The notes below the pieces were generated by a model. The model did not search any database, was not told the DNA's origin, and saw only the letters and a program-made list of their open reading frames with translations. From the NCBI RefSeq assembly GCF_030010625.1, contig NZ_JASCXN010000008.1, positions 124,001 to 188,000 of the forward strand: a stretch of DNA of 64,000 bases, read 5' to 3'. Below, in pieces: positions 41,858-50,504 of this stretch. A program made the position numbers and the translations under genes. This stretch comes from Streptomyces sp. CC208A. Lineage in GTDB: Bacteria; Actinomycetota; Actinomycetes; Streptomycetales; Streptomycetaceae. How positions within the stretch are numbered: position 1 is the first letter of the stretch; every line of letters starts with the position of its first letter.

Positions 41858-42502
41858 TCACAGCTTCCTGAAGTCCTGCGGGGCGACCGTCCACCAGGGG
41901 AGTAGCCGGTACTCGGTCGTGTCCGGCGGCGCCTCCCGGCTCCAGGCCGGCGGGTCGATCAGGGTGAAGCGGCCCGCGACCTGCATCGAGGTGATCCGTC
42001 CGCCCTCCCAGGTGTCTCCCAACCGCTGGAGGACCACGCGCTTGAGGTAGGTGCCGGTCAGCTCCCCCCGCGTGCCCTTGGGCAGGTCGCCTTCGACGCT
42101 GTGGGTGGCGACGTACGAGTCCCAGGCCCTGCGGAGCATGTTCTGGTCCACGTGGCTCGGCGCGAGGTTGGCGCGGATCGTCTCGATGTCCCGGTCCGTG
42201 AGGTTGATCCAGTCGGAGAGCCGGGGCCGGCCGGCCGCGTCGACCGTGGTCACCCGGACGCCGACGGCTTCGTTGCGCTGGAGGGGGTTCGGGGCGAACA
42301 GCTTCCAGTCCTGGCCGAACTCCGGCTGGACATAGGCGTTGATCCCCTCGCGGTGGTGCACGCTCACGGCGTTGGCCGGTGCCACGCTGAGGAAGACGAA
42401 CACCAGATGGACGAGGAGGGCGCCGCTCAGCGCCAGCGCCGTGACCGCGAGCGCGACCACCGACGCGGGGGACCACCGGGCGGGGTGCCTCGGTTCTCGC
42501 AT
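41858..42502 (-). CDS. DUF5819 family membrane-anchored protein
   Basis: The 214-residue protein has a single N-terminal membrane helix (SVVALAVTALALSGALLVHLVFVFLSV) and an outside domain with the family pattern YVQPEFGQDWKLFAPNPLQRNEAVGVRV. The domain probably sits at the outer membrane face next to the HTTM protein encoded directly downstream. ATG 42502 has AAGGAG; longer readings lack this. The pair may carry out a modification of secreted or lipid-linked substrates, but that is only suggested by the HTTM link to carboxylases. Confidence 0.82.
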   Translation of the reverse strand: MREPRHPARWSPASVVALAVTALALSGALLVHLVFVFLSVAPANAVSVHHREGINAYVQPEFGQDWKLFAPNPLQRNEAVGVRVTTVDAAGRPRLSDWINLTDRDIETIRANLAPSHVDQNMLRRAWDSYVATHSVEGDLPKGTRGELTGTYLKRVVLQRLGDTWEGGRITSMQVAGRFTLIDPPAWSREAPPDTTEYRLLPWWTVAPQDFRKL

Positions 42503-42628
42503 TATGCTCCTTGGACGGGTCGTGCTCCTTGAGAGGGACGGCCCGTGCGCGATCGTCGGCGTTCCGCGCACGGGCCACACCTGCTAGGAGGGGGCGTCGG
42601 CAGCTGTGTCACGCTGCCGGGACGGTGC

Positions 42629-43369
42629 TCAGAGCGGGCAGTTGTCGACGCGGACACCCTGGTAGTTGATGCGCGGGTCCTGGTCGCTCAGGTAGTCGGC
42701 TACGCGGTTGGCCGCCCCACCGCCGTACCACTGCGGGTTGTCGACGACCTCGAAGAGGGTCGGGTCCGTCGGCGCGTTGTTCATGATGCCGTTGTTCGAC
42801 CGCGGCGGCGGGGCGCCGAAGACGGAGCTGTACGGCGTGGTGGTCGGGACCGGCCACTCCTCCGGGTGGTTCCTCCAGAAGCCGGGCGAGCACCACTCGG
42901 CGTCCTCGGGCGGGGTGCTCGTGCCGTTGGTGCCGTCAGTTCCGTTGGTGCCGTTGGTTCCGTTCGTGCCGTCGGTACCGTTCGTGCCGACGAGGCCGAT
43001 CAGGCCGTTCGTGCCGATGAGGCCCACGTCACCGATGAGCTTCGGAGCGAAGACGGCGTTCTGGGTGCAGTACCCGAACGTGCCCTTGCAGCTGTGGTTC
43101 AGGTTGTGCTTCGACTTGTCGATGACGACGTGGTCGCCGCCCTTGTCACGCCCCTCGCCCTCGGCGCCGTGGCGGACGTGTGCGGCCGGGTCGACGGCGC
43201 CGCCGAGTGCCTGGGAGGCGGTCACGGTGCCCAGCGACAGGGCGCCCACCGAGAAGGCGATGAGCAAGCCGCGGAGATATCGCGTGAAGTGTCTGTCCTT
43301 TCGTCCGGCGGGAAGGAGCTCCCGCCCGGGTCGCACTCGACCGGCGAGGGCGACCGCAGGTGACGACAT
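42629..43369 (-). CDS. Secreted collagen-like protein with a CSPGFWRNH motif
   Basis: The product is about 246 residues. A signal-like segment (YLRGLLIAFSVGALSLG) is followed by a charged region, then by a Gly-X-Y run at residues 119-151 in which GTN/GTD triplets repeat (GTNGTDGTNGTNGTNGTDGT). The C-terminal domain begins with CSPGFWRNH (160-168), a motif found in many secreted proteins of unknown role. Four Cys residues could form disulfides. The Gly-Thr-Asn triplets could form a collagen-like triple helix or a flexible stalk. The start is uncertain: ATG 43369 or GTG 43336. It is monocistronic, upstream of the DUF5819/HTTM genes on the same strand. Confidence 0.75.
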   Translation of the reverse strand: MSSPAVALAGRVRPGRELLPAGRKDRHFTRYLRGLLIAFSVGALSLGTVTASQALGGAVDPAAHVRHGAEGEGRDKGGDHVVIDKSKHNLNHSCKGTFGYCTQNAVFAPKLIGDVGLIGTNGLIGLVGTNGTDGTNGTNGTNGTDGTNGTSTPPEDAEWCSPGFWRNHPEEWPVPTTTPYSSVFGAPPPRSNNGIMNNAPTDPTLFEVVDNPQWYGGGAANRVADYLSDQDPRINYQGVRVDNCPL

Positions 43370-43694
43370 GGAACATCAACCGACCTGTACCGAGCGGGAT
43401 TTGCCATGAGCGGAGGGCTGCGCCATCGGGAGTAGGAGGGCGGGGGATTCCGGTGATTCGGATGCCAAGCCGATCAGCCGACATCGCGCGCGGACCTGCG
43501 CGGTCCTCCCGGACGGCGGAGCGCCGGAGGAACGCGCGCCTCCCTCCGGAAAGAGACCCCGTTCGGCCCACCCGCCGTATCGGTGGGATGACCGATGTGC
43601 CACGGAGGCGGGCGAGGCCATAGTCCATGGAGATCGTTCGCGGGCGGCCGTGGGGCGCCCGCCTTCCGCATCCCGAATCTCGGAAGGACCCTCT
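43370..43694. other. 325-bp intergenic region between divergent genes
   Basis: Control region of the collagen-like gene (leftward) and the amidohydrolase gene (rightward). The sequence near 43380-43450 is moderately AT-richer. No gene, and no strong palindrome that I can point to. Confidence 0.4.
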
Positions 43695-45401
43695 GTGGAC
43701 ACGTATGCGGATCTGGTGTTCGTCGGTGGCCGGGTGGTCACGGTCGACGCGGAGTTCTCCGTCGCCGAGGCCCTGGCGGTGACCGGCCCGGTCATCAGCG
43801 CCGTGGGCGGCCGGGAGGACGTGGCCCCCCTCGTCGGACCCGCCACCCGCGTCGTCGACCTGAAGGGGGCGACACTGCTTCCCGGGATCAACGACTCCCA
43901 CCTGCACGGATGCGCCTTCGGCACGGCGACGCCGCCGCTCTCGCTCGACCTCGGCCACCCCGTGGTCTCCTCCCTCGCCGACGTGGCCGAGGCGGTACGG
44001 GAGGCCGTGGACCGGGCCCCGGCCGGGCAGTGGATCACCGGGCACGGCTGGGACACCGGCTACCTCGCCGAGTGCGCCGCCGACCCGGCGCGGCACCCCT
44101 CGCGGCACGACATCGACGCCGTCAGCCCCGACCACCCCGTCGTCCTGTACTCCTTCTCCGGCCACGCCACCTGGGCCAACTCCAAGGCGCTTGAACTCAT
44201 CGGGATCGACCGTGACACCGTGGCGCCGCCCGGCGGGGCCATCGTCATGGACGCCACCGGCGAGCCGACCGGGCTCCTCCACGAGGGCGCGCAGGCCCTC
44301 GTCCAGAACGCGCTGCCACCGCTCAGCCGGCAGGAGCGCATCGACGCGATCCGGTCCACCCTCGCCACGCTCGCCGCCCTCGGCGTCACCAGCTACACCG
44401 AGCCCGGCCTCGGCCCCGGCGGCGACGGCATCATGCGCGGCGCGCTCGGCACCGAGACCCTCGACGTCTACCGTGAGCTGCTCGTCGACGGTGAACTCAC
44501 CGCCAGAGTAGGGGTGTTGATCCTGCCGACCGGCATGGCGAGCACCGCTGAGGAGTTCGCGCGGAACCTCGACGGCCTAGCCGGCGTCACCGTCGGCGAC
44601 GACCCGCGCCGCCTCGCGATCCACGGCGTGAAGATCTTCGCCGACGGCATCGTCCCCAACAAGACGGCCTGGATGCACGAGCCGTACGTCGGCGGCGGCT
44701 GCGGCTCCCTGTGCGTCGGCGGCGACATCGACGACGAGCGGGTCGCCGAGATCGGCGCCATGATCCGGCACGCCCACGCCGCCGGGCACCAGCTGGGCGT
44801 CCACGCCACCGGGGACCGGGCCATCGACACCGTCACGGACGCCTTCGCCGCCGCCGCGGCCGCACACCCGAGGACCGACGCCCGCCACTACGTCATCCAC
44901 GGCGACTTCCTCACCCCGCACAGCATGAAGGTGCTGGCCGCGCACGGCTTCGGCGTCAACATGAACCCCACCATCAAATGGACCGTCGCCGACATGGAGG
45001 AGGAGTTCGTCGGCGCCGGCCGGGCCGCGTACGCATGGCCGTACCGTGACGCCCTCGACGCCGGCGTGCGGGTCGCGAGCGGTTCCGACGCCCCCGTCAC
45101 CCACCCCGACTGGCGCCAGGGCGTCGCCACCATGGTCCTGCGCGAGTCGAAGGCCGCCGGCCGGGTCAGCGGCCCGGAGCAGCGCATCGCCCTGGCCGAG
45201 GCGATCCGCACGTACACGATCGACGCGGCCTGGCAGGACTTCGCCGACGGCTGGAAGGGCTCCCTGGAACCGGGCAAGGCCGCCGACCTGTGCGTGGTCG
45301 ACGGCGACCTGCTCGGCGCCGACCCCCGCACCATCCCGGAGATGCCCGTCGTCCTCACCGTCGTGGACGGCCGCGTCGTCCACGACACCCTGGGCGACTG
45401 A
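43695..45401 (+). CDS. YtcJ-like amidohydrolase (amidohydrolase family 3)
   Basis: The 568-residue metal-dependent hydrolase of the amidohydrolase superfamily has the first metal motif in GINDSHLHG (HxH), further His in GVHATGDRAID and in HYVIHGDFL, and the last Asp in ASGSDAPVTHPDW. A beta-sandwich is formed by the two ends (LVFVGGRVVTVD and LCVVDGDLL). There is no signal peptide. Such YtcJ-type enzymes cleave amide or cyclic imide bonds, but natural substrates are rarely known. GTG 43695 has GGAAGGA upstream. A LuxR-type gene follows on the same strand after about 70 bp. Confidence 0.88.
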   Translation: MDTYADLVFVGGRVVTVDAEFSVAEALAVTGPVISAVGGREDVAPLVGPATRVVDLKGATLLPGINDSHLHGCAFGTATPPLSLDLGHPVVSSLADVAEAVREAVDRAPAGQWITGHGWDTGYLAECAADPARHPSRHDIDAVSPDHPVVLYSFSGHATWANSKALELIGIDRDTVAPPGGAIVMDATGEPTGLLHEGAQALVQNALPPLSRQERIDAIRSTLATLAALGVTSYTEPGLGPGGDGIMRGALGTETLDVYRELLVDGELTARVGVLILPTGMASTAEEFARNLDGLAGVTVGDDPRRLAIHGVKIFADGIVPNKTAWMHEPYVGGGCGSLCVGGDIDDERVAEIGAMIRHAHAAGHQLGVHATGDRAIDTVTDAFAAAAAAHPRTDARHYVIHGDFLTPHSMKVLAAHGFGVNMNPTIKWTVADMEEEFVGAGRAAYAWPYRDALDAGVRVASGSDAPVTHPDWRQGVATMVLRESKAAGRVSGPEQRIALAEAIRTYTIDAAWQDFADGWKGSLEPGKAADLCVVDGDLLGADPRTIPEMPVVLTVVDGRVVHDTLGD

Positions 45402-45474
45402 CTTCCGAGCGCCCGACTCCTCCGTGATCTCCTGCGCGATTGACGTATTCCAGACAGATGATCATCCTGGGGGG

Positions 45475-46248
45475 ATGGCAGCACGGCACGGCACTGCGGA
45501 CATCCTGGACGCGGCCCTCCACGTCCGAGAAGCCGCCAGGAGCGCCACGACCGGCGCGACCGGCGTCGACACGGTCCTGGCGGCGCTGTCGGAGGTGCTG
45601 GAGCACGACCACGCCTCCCTGTCCCGGTGGGACCCGCGGCGGCGGCGCCACACCACCCTCGCCGGGAGCTACCCCGAGGACGCCACGGCCTACATCGAGA
45701 CCCGCCTCCACCGCGATCCGGTCTTCCGCGTACTGCGCAGCCCGGACCGGGGCGGCCTCTGGCTCGGCGACGTCCCCGGGGAGCTCCTGGCCGCCTCGCC
45801 GGGGTTCCAGGACGTGCTGTCGCCCCTCGGCATCGAGGACGGCGTCGCCCAGTGCCTCTTCACCGCCGACGGCCGGTACGTCGGCATGCTCAACATCAGC
45901 CTCCGCCGCCCCCGCCGCACCCCCGACCCGGCGCGCGCGGTGGTCACCCTGCTCACCGAAGCCCTCACCGCGACGGTGGCCTCCTGCCCGGCTCCGTCGC
46001 CCGAAGCGGCGGAGGAGCCCGAGGGCACCGCGGCGGTGCACCGGCCCGGCGGGCTGTCGCCGCGCGAACTGGAGGTGCTGGCCGAGCTGACGGCCGGGCG
46101 CACCAACCGGCAGATCGCCGAGCTGCTGTACATCACCCCGCGCACGGTGGGGACCCATGTCGAGCACATCCTCGCCAAGCTCGACCTCCCCAACCGGGCG
46201 GCGGCCGCGGCCCGGGCCGCCGCCTGGGGAATCCGCTCCTCCCGCTGA
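45475..46248 (+). CDS. LuxR-family regulator with a GAF-like sensor
   Basis: The 257-residue protein has an N-terminal GAF-like domain (residues 15-165; LEHDHASLSRWDP, GLWLGDVPGELL, CLFTADGRYVGMLNISLR) and a C-terminal LuxR helix-turn-helix (LSPRELEVLAELTAGRTNRQIAELLYITPRTVGTHVEHILAKLDLPNRAAAA). It differs from response regulators in lacking a receiver domain, so the signal is probably a small molecule. GGGGGG directly abuts ATG 45475, so initiation may be leaderless or the start slightly different. It may regulate the upstream amidohydrolase, which it follows closely. Confidence 0.85.
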   Translation: MAARHGTADILDAALHVREAARSATTGATGVDTVLAALSEVLEHDHASLSRWDPRRRRHTTLAGSYPEDATAYIETRLHRDPVFRVLRSPDRGGLWLGDVPGELLAASPGFQDVLSPLGIEDGVAQCLFTADGRYVGMLNISLRRPRRTPDPARAVVTLLTEALTATVASCPAPSPEAAEEPEGTAAVHRPGGLSPRELEVLAELTAGRTNRQIAELLYITPRTVGTHVEHILAKLDLPNRAAAAARAAAWGIRSSR

Positions 46249-46276
46249 GCCGAGGAGCGCGTCGCGGCGGCGCCGC

Positions 46277-47161
46277 TCACCCCGGGTCGACGCCCAGCCG
46301 CTCCGCGACCGAGACGAGCGCCTTCCCGAGCGGAAGGGCGACCCGGGCGGCGGCGAGCCGGTCGCCCCGTGTCGGATCCCGGTTCACGATCACCACGGGT
46401 GTACCGGCCTCCGCCGCCTGGCGGACGAACCGCAGCCCGGACATCACCGTCAGCGACGACCCGAGCACCAGGACGGAGCCCGCCGCGCGCACCAGCTCCC
46501 GGCAGCGCTCCACCCGCTCCGCCGGCACCGTCTCGCCGAAGAACACCACGTCCGGCTTGAGCACCCCGCCGCACACCCCGCACGCCACCACGTGGAAACC
46601 GGCGACCTGCTCGTCCGTGAGGTCGGCGTCGCCGTCGGGATTGAGCGCGGCCGGCACCGGATCGAACCCCGGGTTGGCCTCCTCAAGGCGCCGGGCCAGC
46701 TCCCGCCGCGCACTGACGTCCCCGCAGCGCAGACAGACGACCCGGTCGAGACCCCCGTGCAGCTCCACGACCCCCTCGCTGCCGGCGGCCTGGTGCAGCC
46801 CGTCGACGTTCTGGGTGATCACCCCGGCGAGCAGCCCCCGCCGCCCGAACGCGGCCACCGCCCGGTGTCCGTCGTTGGGCCGAGCCCGCCCGAACGTACG
46901 CCACCCGAGGTGGCTGCGCGCCCAGTACCGCCGCCGGGCCCGGTCACTGCCCGTGAAGTCCTGGTACGTCATCGGAGTGTGCCGGCTCAGGCTCCCGCCC
47001 TCCCCCCGGTAGTCCGGGATCCCCGATTCGGTGGAGATCCCGGCCCCGCTGAGCACCAGCACACCCCCCGCCCCCACCACCTCGACGACCGGCTCCAGAT
47101 CCGTCGTCCCCGGCGGGTGATCCTCGGACGGGGTCCAGCTCAACGTAGGCCGCATGCGCAT
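46277..47161 (-). CDS. Sirtuin, NAD-dependent protein deacylase (class II, SIRT4-like)
   Basis: The 294-residue SIR2 protein has the NAD-binding motif GAGISTESGIPDYRG near residues 40-54 and TQNVDGLH near 115-122. The catalytic His is in ELHGGL, and two CxxC zinc pairs are present (CLRCG and CGVCG). The large insertion between the zinc pairs, with LEEANPGFDP and LNPDGDADL, is typical of SIRT4/class II bacterial sirtuins. It removes acyl groups from protein lysines using NAD. No ribosome site precedes ATG 47161 (ATG 47155 also possible). It stands alone. Confidence 0.92.
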   Translation of the reverse strand: MRMRPTLSWTPSEDHPPGTTDLEPVVEVVGAGGVLVLSGAGISTESGIPDYRGEGGSLSRHTPMTYQDFTGSDRARRRYWARSHLGWRTFGRARPNDGHRAVAAFGRRGLLAGVITQNVDGLHQAAGSEGVVELHGGLDRVVCLRCGDVSARRELARRLEEANPGFDPVPAALNPDGDADLTDEQVAGFHVVACGVCGGVLKPDVVFFGETVPAERVERCRELVRAAGSVLVLGSSLTVMSGLRFVRQAAEAGTPVVIVNRDPTRGDRLAAARVALPLGKALVSVAERLGVDPG

Positions 47162-47219
47162 GCGGCCAGCGTACGAGCTCCGCCCCGCGAGGGCGCTGGG
47201 ACGCCGGGCGCCCGGCGGG

Positions 47220-47630
47220 TCAGCCGTTGGACCAGTCCCGCGTGGACAGCACCAGCAGGTACCCGTCCGGGTCCTGGACGGTCACGCCCCAGGTGTCCCA
47301 GTAGGGGTTGTGGGCGGGCACGCGCTTCCCGCCGTGCTGTTCGAGCCGCTCCACCAGCGAGCCGGGCACCTCCTCCGCGAGGTACACCACCAGCAGGTCC
47401 TCGACGGTCGGCCGCGGCTCCGTCGGGGCGGCGGGATCGTGGACGAGTTCGAGGTGCCAGGCCGCGTCCGGCCACCCGACCATGAGCAGGGAGTGCCGCC
47501 CCGGGGTGCCGTCGGCCGCGTGCCGGTAGAGGACGTCGAGTCCGAGCCCCGACACCCAGAAACGTTCCGCCGCGGCGAGGTCACGCGACGGGCGGGCGAT
47601 GCGGATGTGGGCCGTGGCGTCGGCAGGCAC
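47220..47630 (-). CDS. VOC (glyoxalase/bleomycin-resistance) family protein
   Basis: The 136-residue protein has two beta-alpha-beta-beta-beta units (IRIARPSRDLAAAERFWVSGLGLDVLYR, then WDTWGVTVQDPDGYLLVLS). Probable metal ligands are His near residue 8-10, the Glu in WHLELVHD and the terminal strand Asp/Glu. GTG 47630 lies behind AGGAGG. The family includes glyoxalases, dioxygenases and drug-binding resistance proteins; the role here cannot be decided. It is downstream of no obvious partner. Confidence 0.85.
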   Translation of the reverse strand: MPADATAHIRIARPSRDLAAAERFWVSGLGLDVLYRHAADGTPGRHSLLMVGWPDAAWHLELVHDPAAPTEPRPTVEDLLVVYLAEEVPGSLVERLEQHGGKRVPAHNPYWDTWGVTVQDPDGYLLVLSTRDWSNG

Positions 47631-47760
47631 GGGGCGACCTCCTGAGCGGTGCGGTTCACACGGAACCGGCGGGTGCCACCGAGCGTAGAGAGCCCCGCCC
47701 CGCACGCCCATCGGACGCTGGTCCTAGGGCTGTGGACCGGGCGACGGCTGTCGTCACGGG

Positions 47761-48558
47761 ATGTCAGAAGCTCACGAGGAGTCCGACCGTGCCATGTCCG
47801 TGTGGAAAGAGTGGCAGCAGGCCCCCTGGGAACGCCTGCGGTACGCGCTCGCCGAGGCGAACCTCGTCCGGCACTGCGAAGCCCTCGCCGAGGGCCCGCT
47901 GCGCGTCCTCGACCTCGCCGGCGGGGACGGCGGCGACGCCGTGCGCCTGGCCGCGCGCGGCCACCACGTGACCGTCGTCGACCACGCCCCCGCGATGCTC
48001 ACGGCGGCGGCCGAACGGGCCGCGGCCGACGGTCTGACGGACCTCGTCACCTGCGTCGAGGCCGATGTGAACCGGCTGCCCGACCGCCTCGCCCACGGGG
48101 ACTTCGACGTGGTCCTGTGCCACAGCCTCCTCCCGTACACGGACGACGCCCGGAACACGCTCGCCGCCACGCTGGCCCCGCTGCGGCCGGACGGGGTGTT
48201 CTCACTGGTGGCGATCAACCGGCACTCGCAGCCGCTGACCACAGCCGTACGCGAGAAGGACCTGCCGGCCGCGACGGCGGCGCTCGACTCCGACCGGGCC
48301 GGGACGCACATGTTCGGCTCGTCCCTGACGCTGCACACGGCCGAGGAGCTCACCCGCCACCTGACCGACCTGGACTGCCGGGACGTCCACCACTACGGCA
48401 TCCGTACCGTCTGCGACTACATCACCGACGACGCCCGCAAGCACGAGCCCGCCTTCTACGCCGACCTCGAACGCCTGGAACTCGCCCTGACCGCCCGCCA
48501 CCCCTACAAACACACCGCGCGCCTCCTCCAGCTGATCGCCCGCAAGGCCGCCCGCTGA
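47761..48558 (+). CDS. SAM-dependent methyltransferase (SmtA/CmoA-like)
   Basis: The 265-residue class I methyltransferase has the SAM motif VLDLAGGDGGDAVRLAARGHHVTVVD (residues about 45-70), DVVLCHSLLPY as motif II and LRPDGVFSLVAIN as motif III. It resembles the SmtA group. Two starts are possible: ATG 47761 (ACGGG before it) or ATG 47794 (GAGGAG 12 bp before it); the second removes an 11-residue polar leader. The substrate is not evident and no modification cluster surrounds it. Confidence 0.85.
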   Translation: MSEAHEESDRAMSVWKEWQQAPWERLRYALAEANLVRHCEALAEGPLRVLDLAGGDGGDAVRLAARGHHVTVVDHAPAMLTAAAERAAADGLTDLVTCVEADVNRLPDRLAHGDFDVVLCHSLLPYTDDARNTLAATLAPLRPDGVFSLVAINRHSQPLTTAVREKDLPAATAALDSDRAGTHMFGSSLTLHTAEELTRHLTDLDCRDVHHYGIRTVCDYITDDARKHEPAFYADLERLELALTARHPYKHTARLLQLIARKAAR

Positions 48559-48568
48559 GACGCGCCCC

Positions 48569-48874
48569 TCAACGCCCCGTTCCCCTCGGGGCGTCGGCGA
48601 ACTTGTCCAGCTCGCGCATCGCCTCACCATGGGCACTCATCCGCCTGCTCAACCAACCCACCGTGAAGAGAACGGCACCGGCGACGGACACCGGCACGGA
48701 CAGACCGAGAACAGCCAAGGCCTCCGGCCAGTCACGCTCGTCGTCCCAAGAAGCGAGCAACAGCAGCGCACACCAGATCCACAGGAGCGCGGCCACCACC
48801 AGCAGGCCCATGCCCCATGCGCTGGTCCGCCGGGCCTTGTCGCGGAAATCGAGGTCGTACTCACGTGCTCGCAT
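48569..48874 (-). CDS. Small membrane protein with two helices, unknown function
   Basis: The 101-residue product has a charged N terminus (MRAREYDLDFRDKARRTS), two membrane helices (WGMGLLVVAALLWIWCALLLLA and ALAVLGLSVPVSVAGAVLFTVGWL) and a basic/acidic tail. I do not recognise the family. The ATG at 48874 gives the best N terminus; a longer frame exists but lacks a ribosome site. It converges with the methyltransferase gene, 10 bp apart. Confidence 0.65.
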   Translation of the reverse strand: MRAREYDLDFRDKARRTSAWGMGLLVVAALLWIWCALLLLASWDDERDWPEALAVLGLSVPVSVAGAVLFTVGWLSRRMSAHGEAMRELDKFADAPRGTGR

Positions 48875-49028
48875 GGCGCACGAATGTAGCAGCGGCCCCG
48901 TACGACAACCGGACCGGGCCAGGGCCCGACCGGACCCGACGGCTGCGCCTCCCTTGGCCTGACGGCAGAGAACCGCGCTTCTCAGAGGTCCGAGCGTGGA
49001 CGGCAAGGAAGGAGCGTCCGCACCGCCG

Positions 49029-49175
49029 TCATATCCAGTTGGCCCAGCCGAAAGAGAAGAGGTAGGCCCGGCGGAACACCTCCCGGACGGCGCGCCGCGA
49101 CACCTGGAGATCGGAGACGTAGCGCTCGCGGGCCGCCACCGGGTCCGCCGCTCGGCCCTCGGGCCACCGTTCCAT
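49029..49175 (-). CDS. Candidate 48-residue small protein
   Basis: A short frame from ATG 49175 to TGA 49029 encodes 48 residues with an amphipathic, Arg/Glu-rich helix (RERYVSDLQVSRRAVREVFRRA) followed by an aromatic end (YLFSFGWANWI). The GAGGGGGATGATC just before the ATG is a good ribosome site, and the upstream sequence (GCTTAACTCTCC) is AT-richer than average, as expected of a promoter. The amphipathic helix plus hydrophobic end could sit on a membrane. No family recognised. Confidence 0.5.
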   Translation of the reverse strand: MERWPEGRAADPVAARERYVSDLQVSRRAVREVFRRAYLFSFGWANWI

Positions 49176-49382
49176 GATCATCCCCCTCTGATCCCGCTTG
49201 GGCAGAGCTTAACTCTCCGTACTGACGAGGGGGCCTCGCGGCGAGGGGCGTCAGGGGGCGCCGTCCGCGGCCGCCCCGCCTCATATGAGTGTGCGATTGT
49301 CGGTCGTGCGTGATAGTCACTACACCCACGGGGAGGGACGATCATCAGCCGCCCCGTGTGAACACGGCAAGGGGTGGGGAAC

Positions 49383-50360
49383 ATGGCGTTGCTCCGGGAC
49401 TTGGGGAACACGCTGGGGAAGTGGACGGGGCGGCCCGTCGCGCGGGTCGACGCGGACGCCGGGGACCCGGACGTGCGGCGCGCCCGTGAGGCCGCCGAGG
49501 CGGCGGACTGGGCGACCGTGCGGGACGTGCTCGACGCGCGGCCCGAGAGCGAGGACCGCACCGGCCTCCTCTGGGCCGTCGGGGACGTCGCCGGGGTGGA
49601 GCGGTGGATCGCCGACGTCATGGCGGCGGAGCCGGAAGCCCCGCTGCCGCGCCTCGTGGCCGCCATCCGGCACATCAGCTGGGGCTGGGAGGCCAGGACG
49701 GCCGCCCGCGCCAAGGACGTCTCCCGCGAGCAGTTCCAGATCTTCCACGAGCGGCTGGCGACGGCCGAGACGTGGCTGTACGAGGTGGCCGAACGCGAAC
49801 CGGGCTGGACCTCGCCCTGGTACGGCCTCCAGATCACCGGCCGCGGACTCCAGGTCGAACGGGACGTGGCACGGCGCCGTTTCGAGGCGACCGTGCGCCG
49901 CGACCCGTACCACCTGGGAGCGCACCAGCAGCAACTCCAGCAGGTCTGCGAGAAGTGGAGCGGCTCGCACGAGGAGATGCACGCCTTCGCCCGCGCCTCG
50001 GCCTTCGGCGCCCCCGGCGGGACGCTCCTCGGCCAGCTCGTCGCCGTCGCCCACCTGGAGCACTGGCTCGCCCTCGACTCCGGCCCGGACGCCCGCTACA
50101 TGGAGAGTCCCGAGGTGGTCGCCTCCCTGAGCGAGGCCGCCGACCACTCGTACCGGCACCCGGACTTCGTCCGCGGGCGCGGCTGGCTCCAGGTCTACAA
50201 CACCTTCGCCATGGCGTTCTCGCTGGCCGGCGACGTCGCCTCCGCACGGGAGTGCTTCCGGGCCACGGAGGGACGGGTCACCGAGTTCCCCTGGTACTAC
50301 GTCAACGGCTCCGACCCGGCTCGCGCCTACAAGGAGCACCGCTCCCACGCCGGACGCTGA
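49383..50360 (+). CDS. Helical-solenoid protein, unknown function
   Basis: This 325-residue, mostly helical protein has degenerate TPR-like pairs (REAAEAADWATVRDVLDA; LATAETWLYEVAEREPGWTSPWYGLQ; RRRFEATVRRDPYHLGAHQQQLQQ; FSLAGDVASARECFRA). It resembles actinobacterial proteins annotated as hypothetical or DUF4034-like. No signal peptide or membrane helix. ATG 49383 is used; GTG 49374 is possible. It precedes the Hsp90-like gene by 145 bp on the same strand, and the long TPR protein follows that. It may belong with them functionally, but a separate promoter is likely. Confidence 0.75.
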   Translation: MALLRDLGNTLGKWTGRPVARVDADAGDPDVRRAREAAEAADWATVRDVLDARPESEDRTGLLWAVGDVAGVERWIADVMAAEPEAPLPRLVAAIRHISWGWEARTAARAKDVSREQFQIFHERLATAETWLYEVAEREPGWTSPWYGLQITGRGLQVERDVARRRFEATVRRDPYHLGAHQQQLQQVCEKWSGSHEEMHAFARASAFGAPGGTLLGQLVAVAHLEHWLALDSGPDARYMESPEVVASLSEAADHSYRHPDFVRGRGWLQVYNTFAMAFSLAGDVASARECFRATEGRVTEFPWYYVNGSDPARAYKEHRSHAGR

Positions 50361-50504
50361 GCCGCCGCCGGTCCGGCGCGTGGTCCGTCGTACGCGTACG
50401 GCTCCGATCGCCGTCCCGGCCCTGTCCGCACCCCTGCTCCTCCCCCTGTACCCCCCGCCCCGCGCCGTCCGGCGCGCCGGGCGCGCACCGAAGGACTGCG
50501 CCAG

